A DNA stretch of 64,000 nucleotides from Candidatus Auribacterota bacterium (GTDB lineage: Bacteria > Auribacterota > Tritonobacteria > UBA1439). Position numbers and translations under genes: made by a program. Below, in pieces: positions 44,261 to 52,258 of this stretch (within the stretch, counting starts at the first letter, position 1; every line of letters begins with the position of its first letter). The stretch spans positions 1 through 64,000 of the forward strand of contig JAPLCX010000097.1 in NCBI GenBank assembly GCA_026392035.1. Direction: 5' to 3'. Under the pieces are notes generated by a model. It saw only the letters and a list, made by a program, of their open reading frames with translations, was not told where the DNA came from and made no database searches.

Positions 44261-44269
44261 TGCTATACT
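44261..44269 (+). promoter_or_regulatory. Extended -10 promoter
   Basis: TGC followed by TATACT (44264-44269). Predicted start about 44276; the DUF2304 gene begins at 44304 behind a GGAGG ribosome-binding site. No good -35. The 250-bp gap 44053-44303 otherwise holds nothing convincing. Confidence 0.55.
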
Positions 44270-44303
44270 TTCCAACGAGGATTCAACTGCAACGGAGGTG
44301 CAT

Positions 44304-44666
44304 ATGGCAAACAGGCTGAGCATCTTTTTACTATTAACCAGTGTGGGGCTTATTCTGTTCATTGTTGAGCTTGTGCGGAGAAGGCGGCTCAAGGAAAAGT
44401 ATAGCGTGCTATGGCTCGTGATGGGCATCGTGATTACAGCAATGATTATATGGCCGCGGTTCGGCATTTTCTTGAAAAATATATGCGGGGTCGAGGCCCT
44501 CTCGAACATGGTGTTTCTGGCAGCAATGATTTTTATTGTGGTGATGTGCATTCACTTTTCGATGTGCATTTCCATGCTGACGGAGCAGACGAAGACACTT
44601 GCCCAGGAGATAGCACTCCTTAAATGTGGCGGTGGGTCGGGGCGATCGGAGAAAGACCGTTGCTGA
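44304..44666 (+). CDS. DUF2304 family membrane protein
   Basis: The product has 120 aa. The start at 44304 (MANRLSIF) is set by GGAGG (44294-44298); the GTG at 44298 lies within that site. Three hydrophobic helices at about residues 5-22, 34-52 and 67-88, with ELVRRRRLKEKYSVLWL between the first two, are characteristic of DUF2304. The family is usually encoded next to DPM-like GT2 enzymes and is thought to assist their membrane attachment; here the closest gene is a polytopic protein. The stop overlaps the next start (TGATG). Confidence 0.88.
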   Translation: MANRLSIFLLLTSVGLILFIVELVRRRRLKEKYSVLWLVMGIVITAMIIWPRFGIFLKNICGVEALSNMVFLAAMIFIVVMCIHFSMCISMLTEQTKTLAQEIALLKCGGGSGRSEKDRC

Positions 44667-46996
44667 TGGACGCCGGCAGAAACACAACCATACGCCACGC
44701 GGCATTGCACGCGGGAACGGTGCTCTTTTTTATCCTTGCCGCGCTCTACATGACGTATCCCCTGATCATCGGGATGACAAACACGGTGGGGCATCCGTGT
44801 CTCGGTTTAGAAGGGGCGTACTGGATCGGGGAGGGATCGAAAATATGGACGCATCCTCACGACCTGTGGGCTGCGACATTCTTTTTCCCGCATCGCGACA
44901 CCCTCATAACCAACCAGTGGACGCTCGGGATTTATCTTATGGCCGGGCCGGTGTATCTCTTCACGCGCAACGCGATCCTTGCGTCTAATTTTTATCTGCT
45001 GCTCGGCTATTTTCTGAACGGCCTCTGCATGTTCTTTCTTACAAGGCATCTTCTTAAGAACACTTACGGGGCTCTTGTCGCCGGCTTCGTGTTTGCCTAT
45101 TGCCCGTTCAGATTTTCCGCGCCGATGCTCACCGGCATCATGTCGAATTACTGGATATGCCTGTCGCTCCTCTTCCTCCACAGGTTCATGGAATCACGGC
45201 GCGAAGGCGCCGGAAGGCCGGTGCGTCTCTCCCGGGATGCGTTATTCGCTGCATTCTTCTTCGGACTGCAATGCATCACCGACCCTTTTACAGGAATATT
45301 TTATTCGCTGATGCTGGCGCTCTATCTCGTCAGTCACTTTGCTGCGGGAAGATTGCGCCGTACACCCGATATGCTTCTCAATATCATTGCAGCCGTCGCG
45401 ATAGTAGCGTGTATGATCTCTCCGCTGTTCTATCCCTATATGGAAATGATAGGTGTGCGAGGGAGCGAAGATATGGCGAGGGGACTTGAGGAATCTCAGA
45501 TCTTGTCATGTGATCTTATCTCCTATCTCGTGACGCCGCCCACCAATTTCGTATATGGCTGGATACCTCATGTCTATAAGGTGTCGCGGGCACAGTACCT
45601 CTTTCCCGGATTTGTCGCCGGTTTTCTTTTTATTGTCGGGCTTGTCCGGAAGAAGGGTTCACATCTTTCAGGAAGTGGCGAAAAGTTATTTTTAATCATC
45701 CTCGGCATTCTCGGCATCCTTATCTCCTTCGGCCCCTATATTTCGTGCGGGGGGCAGAGGATATGCCCCGGGCCTTATCTGCTCCTCTATCGCTGGTGCC
45801 CCTTATTCAGAAGTCTGCGGGCGATAGGGTGGGCTGCGCAATTGTGGCTCATCCCGTTCGCGATTTTCTGCGGTGGGGGGGCAGTCGCGCTACTCGGGTG
45901 CATTTCAGCCCGGCGGATAAGGGCATTGACAGGCGTTTCCATCATTTTGTTTATCCTCATCGAGTATTTCAATAAGAATGCATCAGGTGATTACTTCACT
46001 GCGCAAAACTATCATGTGGATTTGCAAGTGCCGCAGGTCTATGAGTGGTTGAAACTGCAGCCAGGGGAGTTTGGGGTGCTGGAACTACCGATGCCAGACA
46101 ATGACGGCGAGTTTGAAGTATCAGGGAATGAAACCTACTATATGTTCTGGTCTCTTTACCATGGGAAGAGGATCGTCAACGGAGACAGCAGTTTCAGACC
46201 GCCCGAGTACTGGCCCTTGATTGACATAATGGCGCATTTCCCCTCAAAAGAATCAATTGCCATCCTGCGGGCGCTGGGTGTGAAATATGTAATTATTCAC
46301 CCCGACCGCTATGATTATGACGAGTTTGAACATAGAAAGATAGGGGATGGGATAGGGAAGACAGTGGTTGAACGTACCCAGCAGTTGCCGGACGCGCTGA
46401 GGTTCGTGGGAGGATTTGGGCATAGCGTTGTCTTTGAACTGCTGGCGAGAGGAACCCCGCCACCGCCCCGGCGGGAAGGTACATGGAGGGAAATCAAGCC
46501 GGCGGGTGACTGGAAGTTGACGAGCACGATCAATCAGGATTTATTGCCGCTCATATTTGATAGGAACATGGCGACTGCATGGACTGCCTTCCACGGGTGC
46601 AATCTATACAACAACAATAATACGGTGGAAGTTGACATGGGAAAAGTGCTGGAGCTCTCGCGGATGGTACTGTGCTATCGGGGCTTCCGCGAGTTCCCAA
46701 GGGGAGTATGGGCACAAGTTTCAGAGGATGGGAAGTCATGGGATACTATTGATGTTCTTCCCTCCTACAGGGATCTTGTTGTCACACTCATCAATGATCC
46801 TCATAAGCGAGAATTGGATATGGTGTTTGCCCCGCGCAGGGTGAGGTACATTAGGTTGATTCAGACATTGCCATCTCTGTGGTGGTCTATCAGCGAGCTC
46901 CGTCTCTATACGAAAGGTGATAATGCTCGGGAGACAATTGAGGAGGGGGATGCAAAGCCTGCGCAGGTGAAGGCAGGCGTCTCGCGTATGGATTAG
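44666..46996 (+). CDS. Polytopic membrane protein with a discoidin (F5/8 type C)-like C-terminal domain
   Basis: The product has 776 aa. The start at 44666 (MDAGRNTTIRH) couples it to the DUF2304 stop. About 11-12 hydrophobic segments in residues 15-445 include the LTRHLLK and CPFRFS segments of the same family as 54545. An alpha/beta tail with VYEWLKLQPG and LRALGVKYVIIHPDRY follows. From about residue 613 to 751 comes a beta-rich domain with KLTSTINQDLLPLIFDRNMA, AWTAF, WAQVSEDGKSWDT and RRVRYIRLIQ, the pattern of discoidin carbohydrate-binding domains. The domain would face the cell exterior and could hold the acceptor glycan. The gene converges with 46993 with a 4-bp overlap of ends. Confidence 0.85.
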   Translation: MDAGRNTTIRHAALHAGTVLFFILAALYMTYPLIIGMTNTVGHPCLGLEGAYWIGEGSKIWTHPHDLWAATFFFPHRDTLITNQWTLGIYLMAGPVYLFTRNAILASNFYLLLGYFLNGLCMFFLTRHLLKNTYGALVAGFVFAYCPFRFSAPMLTGIMSNYWICLSLLFLHRFMESRREGAGRPVRLSRDALFAAFFFGLQCITDPFTGIFYSLMLALYLVSHFAAGRLRRTPDMLLNIIAAVAIVACMISPLFYPYMEMIGVRGSEDMARGLEESQILSCDLISYLVTPPTNFVYGWIPHVYKVSRAQYLFPGFVAGFLFIVGLVRKKGSHLSGSGEKLFLIILGILGILISFGPYISCGGQRICPGPYLLLYRWCPLFRSLRAIGWAAQLWLIPFAIFCGGGAVALLGCISARRIRALTGVSIILFILIEYFNKNASGDYFTAQNYHVDLQVPQVYEWLKLQPGEFGVLELPMPDNDGEFEVSGNETYYMFWSLYHGKRIVNGDSSFRPPEYWPLIDIMAHFPSKESIAILRALGVKYVIIHPDRYDYDEFEHRKIGDGIGKTVVERTQQLPDALRFVGGFGHSVVFELLARGTPPPPRREGTWREIKPAGDWKLTSTINQDLLPLIFDRNMATAWTAFHGCNLYNNNNTVEVDMGKVLELSRMVLCYRGFREFPRGVWAQVSEDGKSWDTIDVLPSYRDLVVTLINDPHKRELDMVFAPRRVRYIRLIQTLPSLWWSISELRLYTKGDNARETIEEGDAKPAQVKAGVSRMD

Positions 46997-48105
46997 TGCC
47001 TGTCATGAGCGCCGGGAGATTCGTGCCGGCCAAGTCTGAAATCGTAGAGCAATGTTTTCCCCTCAGGGGAGTCCCATCGCACCGGAAGCCGGTCCTTGTC
47101 ACTCATTAGATTGACGTAGGCTTTGATAAATTCCTGCTCTTCCGCAATCCAGCATTTGGGGTGATACCGCTTAAAAAGGTAGGTTGATAATCCGCGCGCC
47201 CTGATGATTGCCAGCGGCTCCTCGAGTACATTCCCCAAGGAAATGTGAATGAACGGGCAGGCAAGTACGTCACCGTAACAGGTGATATACAGCATTTCAT
47301 GCACCGCGCCGCAACCCCGGGGGCCAAAATTGCTGTCGAGGTCGCGCATCATGAAGGGATAGGCCTCCCTAAGCTTGTTGTAATAAGCAATATCCTCCGG
47401 ACGCATCAGAAAATGCTGCGATTTCATCCAATTACCTGCAGGCGCTGCGAAGAGAGTATTGATCACTATCTTTTTCTTGTGTGCGAACTCCAGCAGCTTT
47501 TTAAACCCATCTGAATAGAGCGCGGTGCGGGGTAGGGTCATGTTGATGCTCACCGCAAAGCCCATGGATAGCGCCTCCTCGAGGGCACGCATCGCCTTAT
47601 AATATGTGCCGGGAACTCCGCGGAATCGATCGTGTTCTTCCGGTTTGCCACTGTCCAAACTCACGTTGATCGTATCTACGCCAGCGCGCTTCAGCGATAG
47701 CATCCTCTCCCTGGTGAGCAACGTGGCGTTGGTCGCAATAGGGATTCTATTCCAACGCGGGCGGAGGGCCTTGATGATCGTTTCTAGCTCTGGATATAGC
47801 AGCGGTTCTCCCCCCTGTATGCTGAACGCAATGCAGCCCAGCCGCATTGACTCGCCGGAAACGCGCGAGTAGTCTTCAACACTCATCGTCGGGCGGCCCC
47901 TTCCCCACGCGAGACTGGTAGTGAAGCAGTGCTTGCATTTGAGATTGCAGAGATAGCCGATAGAAAAATCGGTGCCGCGGAGCAGATTGCTGCGGAAAAT
48001 ATAGACGCGGATAGCAGAGTAGAGAAGCCGCATGATATACAGCGGCTTGCGCCATGGCAGGGCTTGCCGCATGAGGATTTGGAATCTGATTATGGCTCGG
48101 TGCAT
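46993..48105 (-). CDS. Radical SAM protein, SPASM-type
   Basis: The product has 370 aa. An amphipathic N-terminal extension of about 48 residues precedes YLCNLKCKHC (C53/C57/C60), IQGGEPLLYPE, ATNATLL and VSLDSGKPEEHD. The C-terminal part has GCGAVHEMLYITCYGD, ACPFIHISLGNV and CWIAEEQEF, a reduced set of SPASM cysteines. It is related to the 41209 gene and to activator-type SPASM enzymes of carbohydrate loci. It begins 7 bp after a methyltransferase gene, forming a two-gene reverse unit. Confidence 0.9.
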   Translation of the reverse strand: MHRAIIRFQILMRQALPWRKPLYIMRLLYSAIRVYIFRSNLLRGTDFSIGYLCNLKCKHCFTTSLAWGRGRPTMSVEDYSRVSGESMRLGCIAFSIQGGEPLLYPELETIIKALRPRWNRIPIATNATLLTRERMLSLKRAGVDTINVSLDSGKPEEHDRFRGVPGTYYKAMRALEEALSMGFAVSINMTLPRTALYSDGFKKLLEFAHKKKIVINTLFAAPAGNWMKSQHFLMRPEDIAYYNKLREAYPFMMRDLDSNFGPRGCGAVHEMLYITCYGDVLACPFIHISLGNVLEEPLAIIRARGLSTYLFKRYHPKCWIAEEQEFIKAYVNLMSDKDRLPVRWDSPEGKTLLYDFRLGRHESPGAHDRH

Positions 48106-48112
48106 TGTTTCG

Positions 48113-48718
48113 CTAGGTAGTTGTTTTTGAGAAGAGGAGAACCTTTATTCCCCCCCACAGCAGTTTCCCTCGATCAACAGGGAGAAAAGAGTATCTGCCA
48201 AATTCCTCTATAAATGACGGGATTTGGTGAGGATACTCAGGCACGTTCATGCTGTGTTTGACCCACTGCTCGATGTGTGATAACAGTTTGACGACAGGAA
48301 TCGAGTGATCAACTTGCACGATCATGATGTAGCGCCTGCTTAATCGACACAACGCTGCAATGAACGGACGATAATCTTCAAAATGCTCAATGAGTCCATC
48401 GCTGAACACCAGGTCGTAAGCGCCCGAATGGGTGAGCAGGTTCTCGTGGCGCACCTTGAGGCCTTGCGCCCTGCACATCGCCACCGCGGCGGGAGAGAAG
48501 TCCATACCAACGGCGTTGCCGGTGAGCTCCGAAAGCAATCTTAGCGTGCGCCCGGAACCACAGCCCACGTCAATACAATTGGTAACCTCAAGCCCGTTAA
48601 GGAGACGCCGTATCTGCCCGAGTTTCCGCCAGGTGATGTACAACCCGAGGGGGGTATATTTTCCTCCTCGCCCCCAGAACTTCTCCCAGTTGGCATAAAT
48701 GGATGAATAAGGGTCCAT
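48113..48718 (-). CDS. Class I SAM-dependent methyltransferase
   Basis: The product has 201 aa. Motif I IDVGCGSG near residue 51, GMDFSP at the acidic strand-2 end, then VFSDGLIEHFED. The start is supported by an extended -10 promoter 22 nt upstream of it. The preference for small sugar or lipid substrates is inferred from context only. It pairs with the SPASM-type rSAM gene downstream. Confidence 0.9.
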   Translation of the reverse strand: MDPYSSIYANWEKFWGRGGKYTPLGLYITWRKLGQIRRLLNGLEVTNCIDVGCGSGRTLRLLSELTGNAVGMDFSPAAVAMCRAQGLKVRHENLLTHSGAYDLVFSDGLIEHFEDYRPFIAALCRLSRRYIMIVQVDHSIPVVKLLSHIEQWVKHSMNVPEYPHQIPSFIEEFGRYSFLPVDRGKLLWGGIKVLLFSKTTT

Positions 48719-48746
48719 GCTGACGTCTCTGATTTAATAAGATATT

Positions 48747-48755
48747 ATTATAACA
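48747..48755 (-). promoter_or_regulatory. Extended -10 promoter
   Basis: Minus strand: TGT followed by TATAAT (hexamer complement of 48747-48752). Predicted start about 48740, 22 nt before the methyltransferase start codon. Confidence 0.6.
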
Positions 48756-48907
48756 GATTCCCGGCTATTATGCATTCGCCACCCGGCCGTCACTTGCTCC
48801 TTGTGATGCTCTATAAATTGATGTATCATTAAAATCAATGCATAAGTGCAGCGCAGGTTCGCCATGATTATTCACTGAGTTGCGCATTATGGAGCCCATG
48901 TTGTACT

Positions 48908-49870
48908 GTGGATATCATTACAAAAGCAAAAAAGTTTGTCCGCCTCTCATGCGGGTTGAGGTCGAAGCTTCCAGAAGATGTAAGCATCGAGATTACCACG
49001 CGATGCAATCTCATGTGTCCGATGTGCTATCGCTTTCATCTTGGCATTGTCGAGAAAGACATGCCTTTCCCTGTTTATACGAGGATTATTGCCGAGATGC
49101 CGGCGAAGCTTCGGAGATTGAGCCTGACAGGGCTGGGCGAGAGCCTTCTCCATCCTGATTTTCCTCGAATGCTCGAGCATGCCAAGGAAGGGTTGCCATG
49201 GACAAAGGTAGATATCGCCACGAATGCCATGAGCCTCGATAGGTCTCTGCGCAAGTTGCTAATTGATTCCGGCATATGGATGCTCACCTTTTCTGTTGAG
49301 GGCATCGGAGAATATGCAGACGGCATTACCCATCCGGTCAGAGAGACGGCGGTAGAAAATTTTCGGGCGTTTGCAGAAGCAAATGTGAAGGCAGGCAAGC
49401 CCGTGAGAACGCGATTGCAAACAGTTATGGTGAATGATTCACAACTCCGCACGATAGTTGATTTTGCGAGGAGTACCAGTGTGGATGTCATCAATTTCGC
49501 GAGAATGGATGTCCCTGCCGGGGCTGGAATTGCCCGAAAGCCGGAAGGGGAGATCAGGAGACTGTACACCATGGCGAGGCGCATGTGCCGGAGGGCAGGC
49601 ATAAGCTATTTTTGCATAAATGACCAAAACATATTCCTCCGCATAGCGACTCGCTATGACAGGGGATGTGTGCTGTACGATAATTACGCGTATATTGACG
49701 TGGATGGCAACGTGCTCCCCTGCTGTTTTATGAGAGATTGTTCTTTCGGAAATATAAAGGCTGAATCATTGCCTGTGATCTGGCGCGCTGAGAAGCATCA
49801 CGCATTTTCTCCGCAGAGGACAGCCGCCTGTCAATCCTGTGACATCTCTAAGTTCCACTATAATCACTAA
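48908..49870 (+). CDS. Radical SAM protein with SPASM-like C-terminus
   Basis: The product has 320 aa from a GTG start. ITTRCNLMCPMC (C33/C37/C40) and LTGLGESLLHPD, in which the usual GGEP reads GLGE. Then come ATNAMSL and FSVEGIGEYADG. C-terminal cysteines: GCVLYDNYAYIDVDGNV, LPCCFMRDC and CQSCDIS, consistent with a SPASM domain binding auxiliary clusters. It is similar to rSAM/SPASM proteins of capsule and O-antigen loci. It stands alone, 190 bp from the divergent methyltransferase. Confidence 0.89.
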   Translation: MDIITKAKKFVRLSCGLRSKLPEDVSIEITTRCNLMCPMCYRFHLGIVEKDMPFPVYTRIIAEMPAKLRRLSLTGLGESLLHPDFPRMLEHAKEGLPWTKVDIATNAMSLDRSLRKLLIDSGIWMLTFSVEGIGEYADGITHPVRETAVENFRAFAEANVKAGKPVRTRLQTVMVNDSQLRTIVDFARSTSVDVINFARMDVPAGAGIARKPEGEIRRLYTMARRMCRRAGISYFCINDQNIFLRIATRYDRGCVLYDNYAYIDVDGNVLPCCFMRDCSFGNIKAESLPVIWRAEKHHAFSPQRTAACQSCDISKFHYNH

Positions 49871-49983
49871 GGTTCGGCCGCCGGTGGCGATTGATCTTGA
49901 GTTTCTCTCGAAATACAGTACCCTATTCATGTATCGCGGTAGGTGTGTAAAAATTTCACGTTGGGCTTGTCATCTTCTCAACC

Positions 49984-50004
49984 GAGGCAATTGCCTCTTT
50001 TAGG
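49984..50004 (+). terminator. Possible weak intrinsic terminator
   Basis: GAGGCAATTGCCTC, a perfect 14-bp palindrome, is followed by TTTT. The stem is only 5 bp once a tetraloop is allowed and lies about 115 bp beyond the rSAM stop. It may instead be a protein-binding palindrome. Confidence 0.3.
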
Positions 50005-50012
50005 CTGTTCCT

Positions 50013-50032
50013 AAAAACTGGGGATAGTCCAG
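50013..50032. repeat. 20-bp repeat, left copy
   Basis: AAAAACTGGGGATAGTCCAG. The same 20 bases with one change occur at 51791-51810, in the same direction, so the two copies flank the SGNH-like gene. Confidence 0.7.
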
Positions 50033-50045
50033 GCCCGTTTCAGGA

Positions 50046-50073
50046 TTGACACCCCATTTCCCTATACTATAAT
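50046..50073 (+). promoter_or_regulatory. Consensus sigma70 promoter
   Basis: TTGACA (50046-50051), a 16-bp spacer and TATAAT (50068-50073). Both hexamers are perfect. Expected start about 50080, 21 nt before the ATG at 50101. The strongest promoter in the window by sequence. Confidence 0.75.
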
Positions 50074-50100
50074 TTTTACCGCAGCACAGAAGTCCTGTAA

Positions 50101-51558
50101 ATGATCGCGATGGTGCGCATGAGCATTCACCTCTGCAGACTGTCTCATACACGATTACGCGCGTTGCTGTTCGGAATCGTGGTTGGCCTTATCTTGGCCG
50201 AGCTGATAAGCCATGCCTACCTGCGCCGCACGCTCGCATGCCAAGCGCAATACCGGGTGCGGTCGCAGGTTTGGGATCCGGAACACCTTCGTTTTGCATT
50301 GATTGGCAGTTCCGTTGCCCAAGGGTATCCATATGAATCATACGCCAACCTACTCAGCTACGCCGTTGCCAAACTGTCTGCTGACCGCCCCTTGGTGATC
50401 GATAATTACACCGAACCCGGCGCGCCACTGACGGAATCCTTGGCAAACTTCTGCTCGAGGGCTCGATTTCTACCACACCTTCTTGTCATCTGCGCCGGGA
50501 ATAATGAGTACAGTGGATTTCTCGGGCAAAGGGAGTACCCGACGCCAGTGGTGTCTCCACGTTCACCGCTAGAGCAGTTGATGTCGGCCAGCTCATTCGG
50601 CACCCTGCTGCTCCACTGTGATTATATCAGTCACCGACTCCGTTTTCCGGGTGACCACCGACTTCTGTTTGCGCCGGCCCCGCTGCCGCAGTACGAGCGG
50701 ACATTCACCGCCGATCGCTTCCGACGGCAGGTCAAGTTCCTTCTCGATTATTGTCGGCGCCAGGGGATACCGGCGGTGGTTGTGGTGCTTCCACCGGGCA
50801 ACCTATGGTTTCCCCCGTCACGATCTTGGTATAAGGGTCCCCCTAGGGACCGCGACCAAGCCGGGCATCAATTCTGGGACGCCATGCGGCATCTCTATGT
50901 GGATGGCAACACCAAGGCGGCCCAGGCAGAGCTGACTGATCTCAGCCGGAAATGCAGTTTCGCCCACTTGAGTTATGAGCTGGGCCGGCTCGCCGCCCTT
51001 GACGGCGAGATTGGTGCCGCGCGTGCATGGCTGGAACAAGCCAGGGAGCAGGACGCGTATCCGGTGAGTTGCACGGAGGAATTGCGTACCGTTCTTCGCG
51101 ATGTTGCAGGTGCGGAGGGCGTTCCCGTAGTGGAGATTAGTCGGGTAATGGCGGGTCTCACTGACAACGTGCTGCCGGGCTATGAGCTTTTCTGGGATGC
51201 ACACCATTTCCGAACCCCGGTGTATGAGGCGTTGGGCAGTGAGCTCGCGATCACTATTCACCAAGCGCTGGCGTCTCGATATACATTAGCGCTATGGTTG
51301 AAACGGACCTTAGATTTGCCCACCGTCGCTCACTTGGAGGCGACGACCACCGAAGCAAATTGGTTTGTGGATTTTTCAGTCCGGAGTCCCTACAGGATTC
51401 ATCATTTCACAATGGCTCGCGAATACTCCGAACAATTACGTCAGGCAGACGCTATGTTTTATGCCGCAGAGGCGGCTCGCCACAATGTCGACTTAGTGTC
51501 GCTTGATTTATTGCTGGCCCAAGAAAAAAAGCTCATCACCCGGTTCGCCCAAAATTAG
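50101..51558 (+). CDS. SGNH/GDSL hydrolase-like protein, single-pass membrane anchor
   Basis: The product has 485 aa. One hydrophobic helix at about residues 20-38 anchors a large extracytoplasmic domain. SGNH features: IGSSVAQG (block I with the Ser nucleophile), ICAGNNEYSGFLG (block III Asn) and FWDAHHF (block V Asp-His). Between blocks III and V lies an alpha-helical insertion (about residues 255-320) resembling TPR helices. Related proteins occur as SGNH/TPR hydrolases in delta-proteobacteria and PVC genomes. A role in removing or moving acyl or acetyl groups on a surface glycan is plausible. It has a consensus promoter and is flanked by 20-bp direct repeats. No clear ribosome-binding site; ATGs at codons 4 and 7 are alternatives. 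Confidence 0.82.
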   Translation: MIAMVRMSIHLCRLSHTRLRALLFGIVVGLILAELISHAYLRRTLACQAQYRVRSQVWDPEHLRFALIGSSVAQGYPYESYANLLSYAVAKLSADRPLVIDNYTEPGAPLTESLANFCSRARFLPHLLVICAGNNEYSGFLGQREYPTPVVSPRSPLEQLMSASSFGTLLLHCDYISHRLRFPGDHRLLFAPAPLPQYERTFTADRFRRQVKFLLDYCRRQGIPAVVVVLPPGNLWFPPSRSWYKGPPRDRDQAGHQFWDAMRHLYVDGNTKAAQAELTDLSRKCSFAHLSYELGRLAALDGEIGAARAWLEQAREQDAYPVSCTEELRTVLRDVAGAEGVPVVEISRVMAGLTDNVLPGYELFWDAHHFRTPVYEALGSELAITIHQALASRYTLALWLKRTLDLPTVAHLEATTTEANWFVDFSVRSPYRIHHFTMAREYSEQLRQADAMFYAAEAARHNVDLVSLDLLLAQEKKLITRFAQN

Positions 51559-51614
51559 AATGATCTTCTTTTCTCACGAGAATCTGGGGATTTGAATCCT
51601 ACAATGGTGTATCC

Positions 51615-51629
51615 CGAAATGGCGGATAA
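51615..51629. repeat. Solo terminal repeat of the 137-bp element
   Basis: GAAATGGCGGATAAC, identical to the left end of the elements at 14939 and 30416 and preceded by the same ATCCC as copy 1. The rest of the element is absent: a degraded copy or a solo end. Confidence 0.6.
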
Positions 51630-51790
51630 CCGATAAAAGTCATCACTGGAAGGTGTTGTCAGATGGGGACTCATTGGGGGAGTCTTGCCTGTCGCCCCAG
51701 GCGGGTAAACCGGCAGCTTGCCCGCCTTCGGTGAGGCAGGCTCCGTGCTTCTTCGTTTACCCTGTGGTAAAGCAGTAGAGGCGTATTAGC

Positions 51791-51810
51791 AAAAATTGGG
51801 GATAGTCCAG
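51791..51810. repeat. 20-bp repeat, right copy
   Basis: AAAAATTGGGGATAGTCCAG, 19 of 20 identical to 50013-50032. Confidence 0.7.
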
Positions 51811-51989
51811 CGCCGGTACTCATTGATGTGCTGCTATTGCACCGGCGGGCTTTTAGATGGAACAAGTCAACTTATCCATGGATATTGTTGCAGGCAAATG
51901 TCTTCGAGAGGCAGAGTTCAGGCATGTTTAACCTGATCTATTCATCAAGTCGAGATCAGAATGATCTTCATACTTGCTAACTCATTGAA

Positions 51990-52078
51990 TTGTAGGGGCT
52001 TGATTTATCAAGCCCGTTTTCAACGTGGGTTCGATAAAACTTGTCCTGAGCTTGCCGAAGGATCGAACTCCTACAACA
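51990..52078. repeat. Palindromic dispersed repeat related to the interior of the 137-bp element
   Basis: TTGTAGGGGCTTGAT followed by TTATCAAGCCCG matches the core of the 137-bp elements. The segment ends with an inverted pairing of TTGTAGG and CCTACAA. The inner part TGTCCTGAGCTTGCCGAAGG resembles repeats common in uncultured bacterial genomes. It lacks the GAAATGGCGGATAA ends, so the family is modular. Confidence 0.6.
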
Positions 52079-52091
52079 GGGGGATGAATAA

Positions 52092-52232
52092 TTCAGGCTA
52101 ACGATCTATGTGACGTTCAGTGAGAACAGGCCGATCCTTGAGGCATTGGGGATTGTCGATGAGCTAATCTCCATCAGAAGGAGCGGGGCAGGGGTGTTTC
52201 TCTCTGACACAGTAAAGGCGGGAAAGCGATAG
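52092..52232 (+). pseudogene. Possible C-terminal remnant of a PIN-like (DUF3368-type) protein
   Basis: A 46-codon open frame without a start encodes VTFSENRPILEALGIVDELI and then SIRRSGAGVFLSDTVKAGKR before TAG. The end pattern (helix, GxGVFLSD, basic helix) recalls the C-terminus of PIN-domain toxin-like proteins. Too short to assign firmly. It lies 26 bp before the next membrane-protein gene. Confidence 0.25.
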
Positions 52233-52258
52233 AACAAGAAAGAGTCCACAGGACACAC

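Larger units (their letters stand above)
51559..52258. other. 700-bp non-coding, repeat-rich region
   Basis: No intact gene. From left to right it holds a solo end of the 137-bp element (51615-51629), a palindromic GCCTGTCGCCCCAGGCGGG segment near 51688-51720, and the right copy of the 20-bp repeat (51791-51810). A hairpin repeat family lies at 51990-52078, and a short open frame at 52092-52232. Confidence 0.6.
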
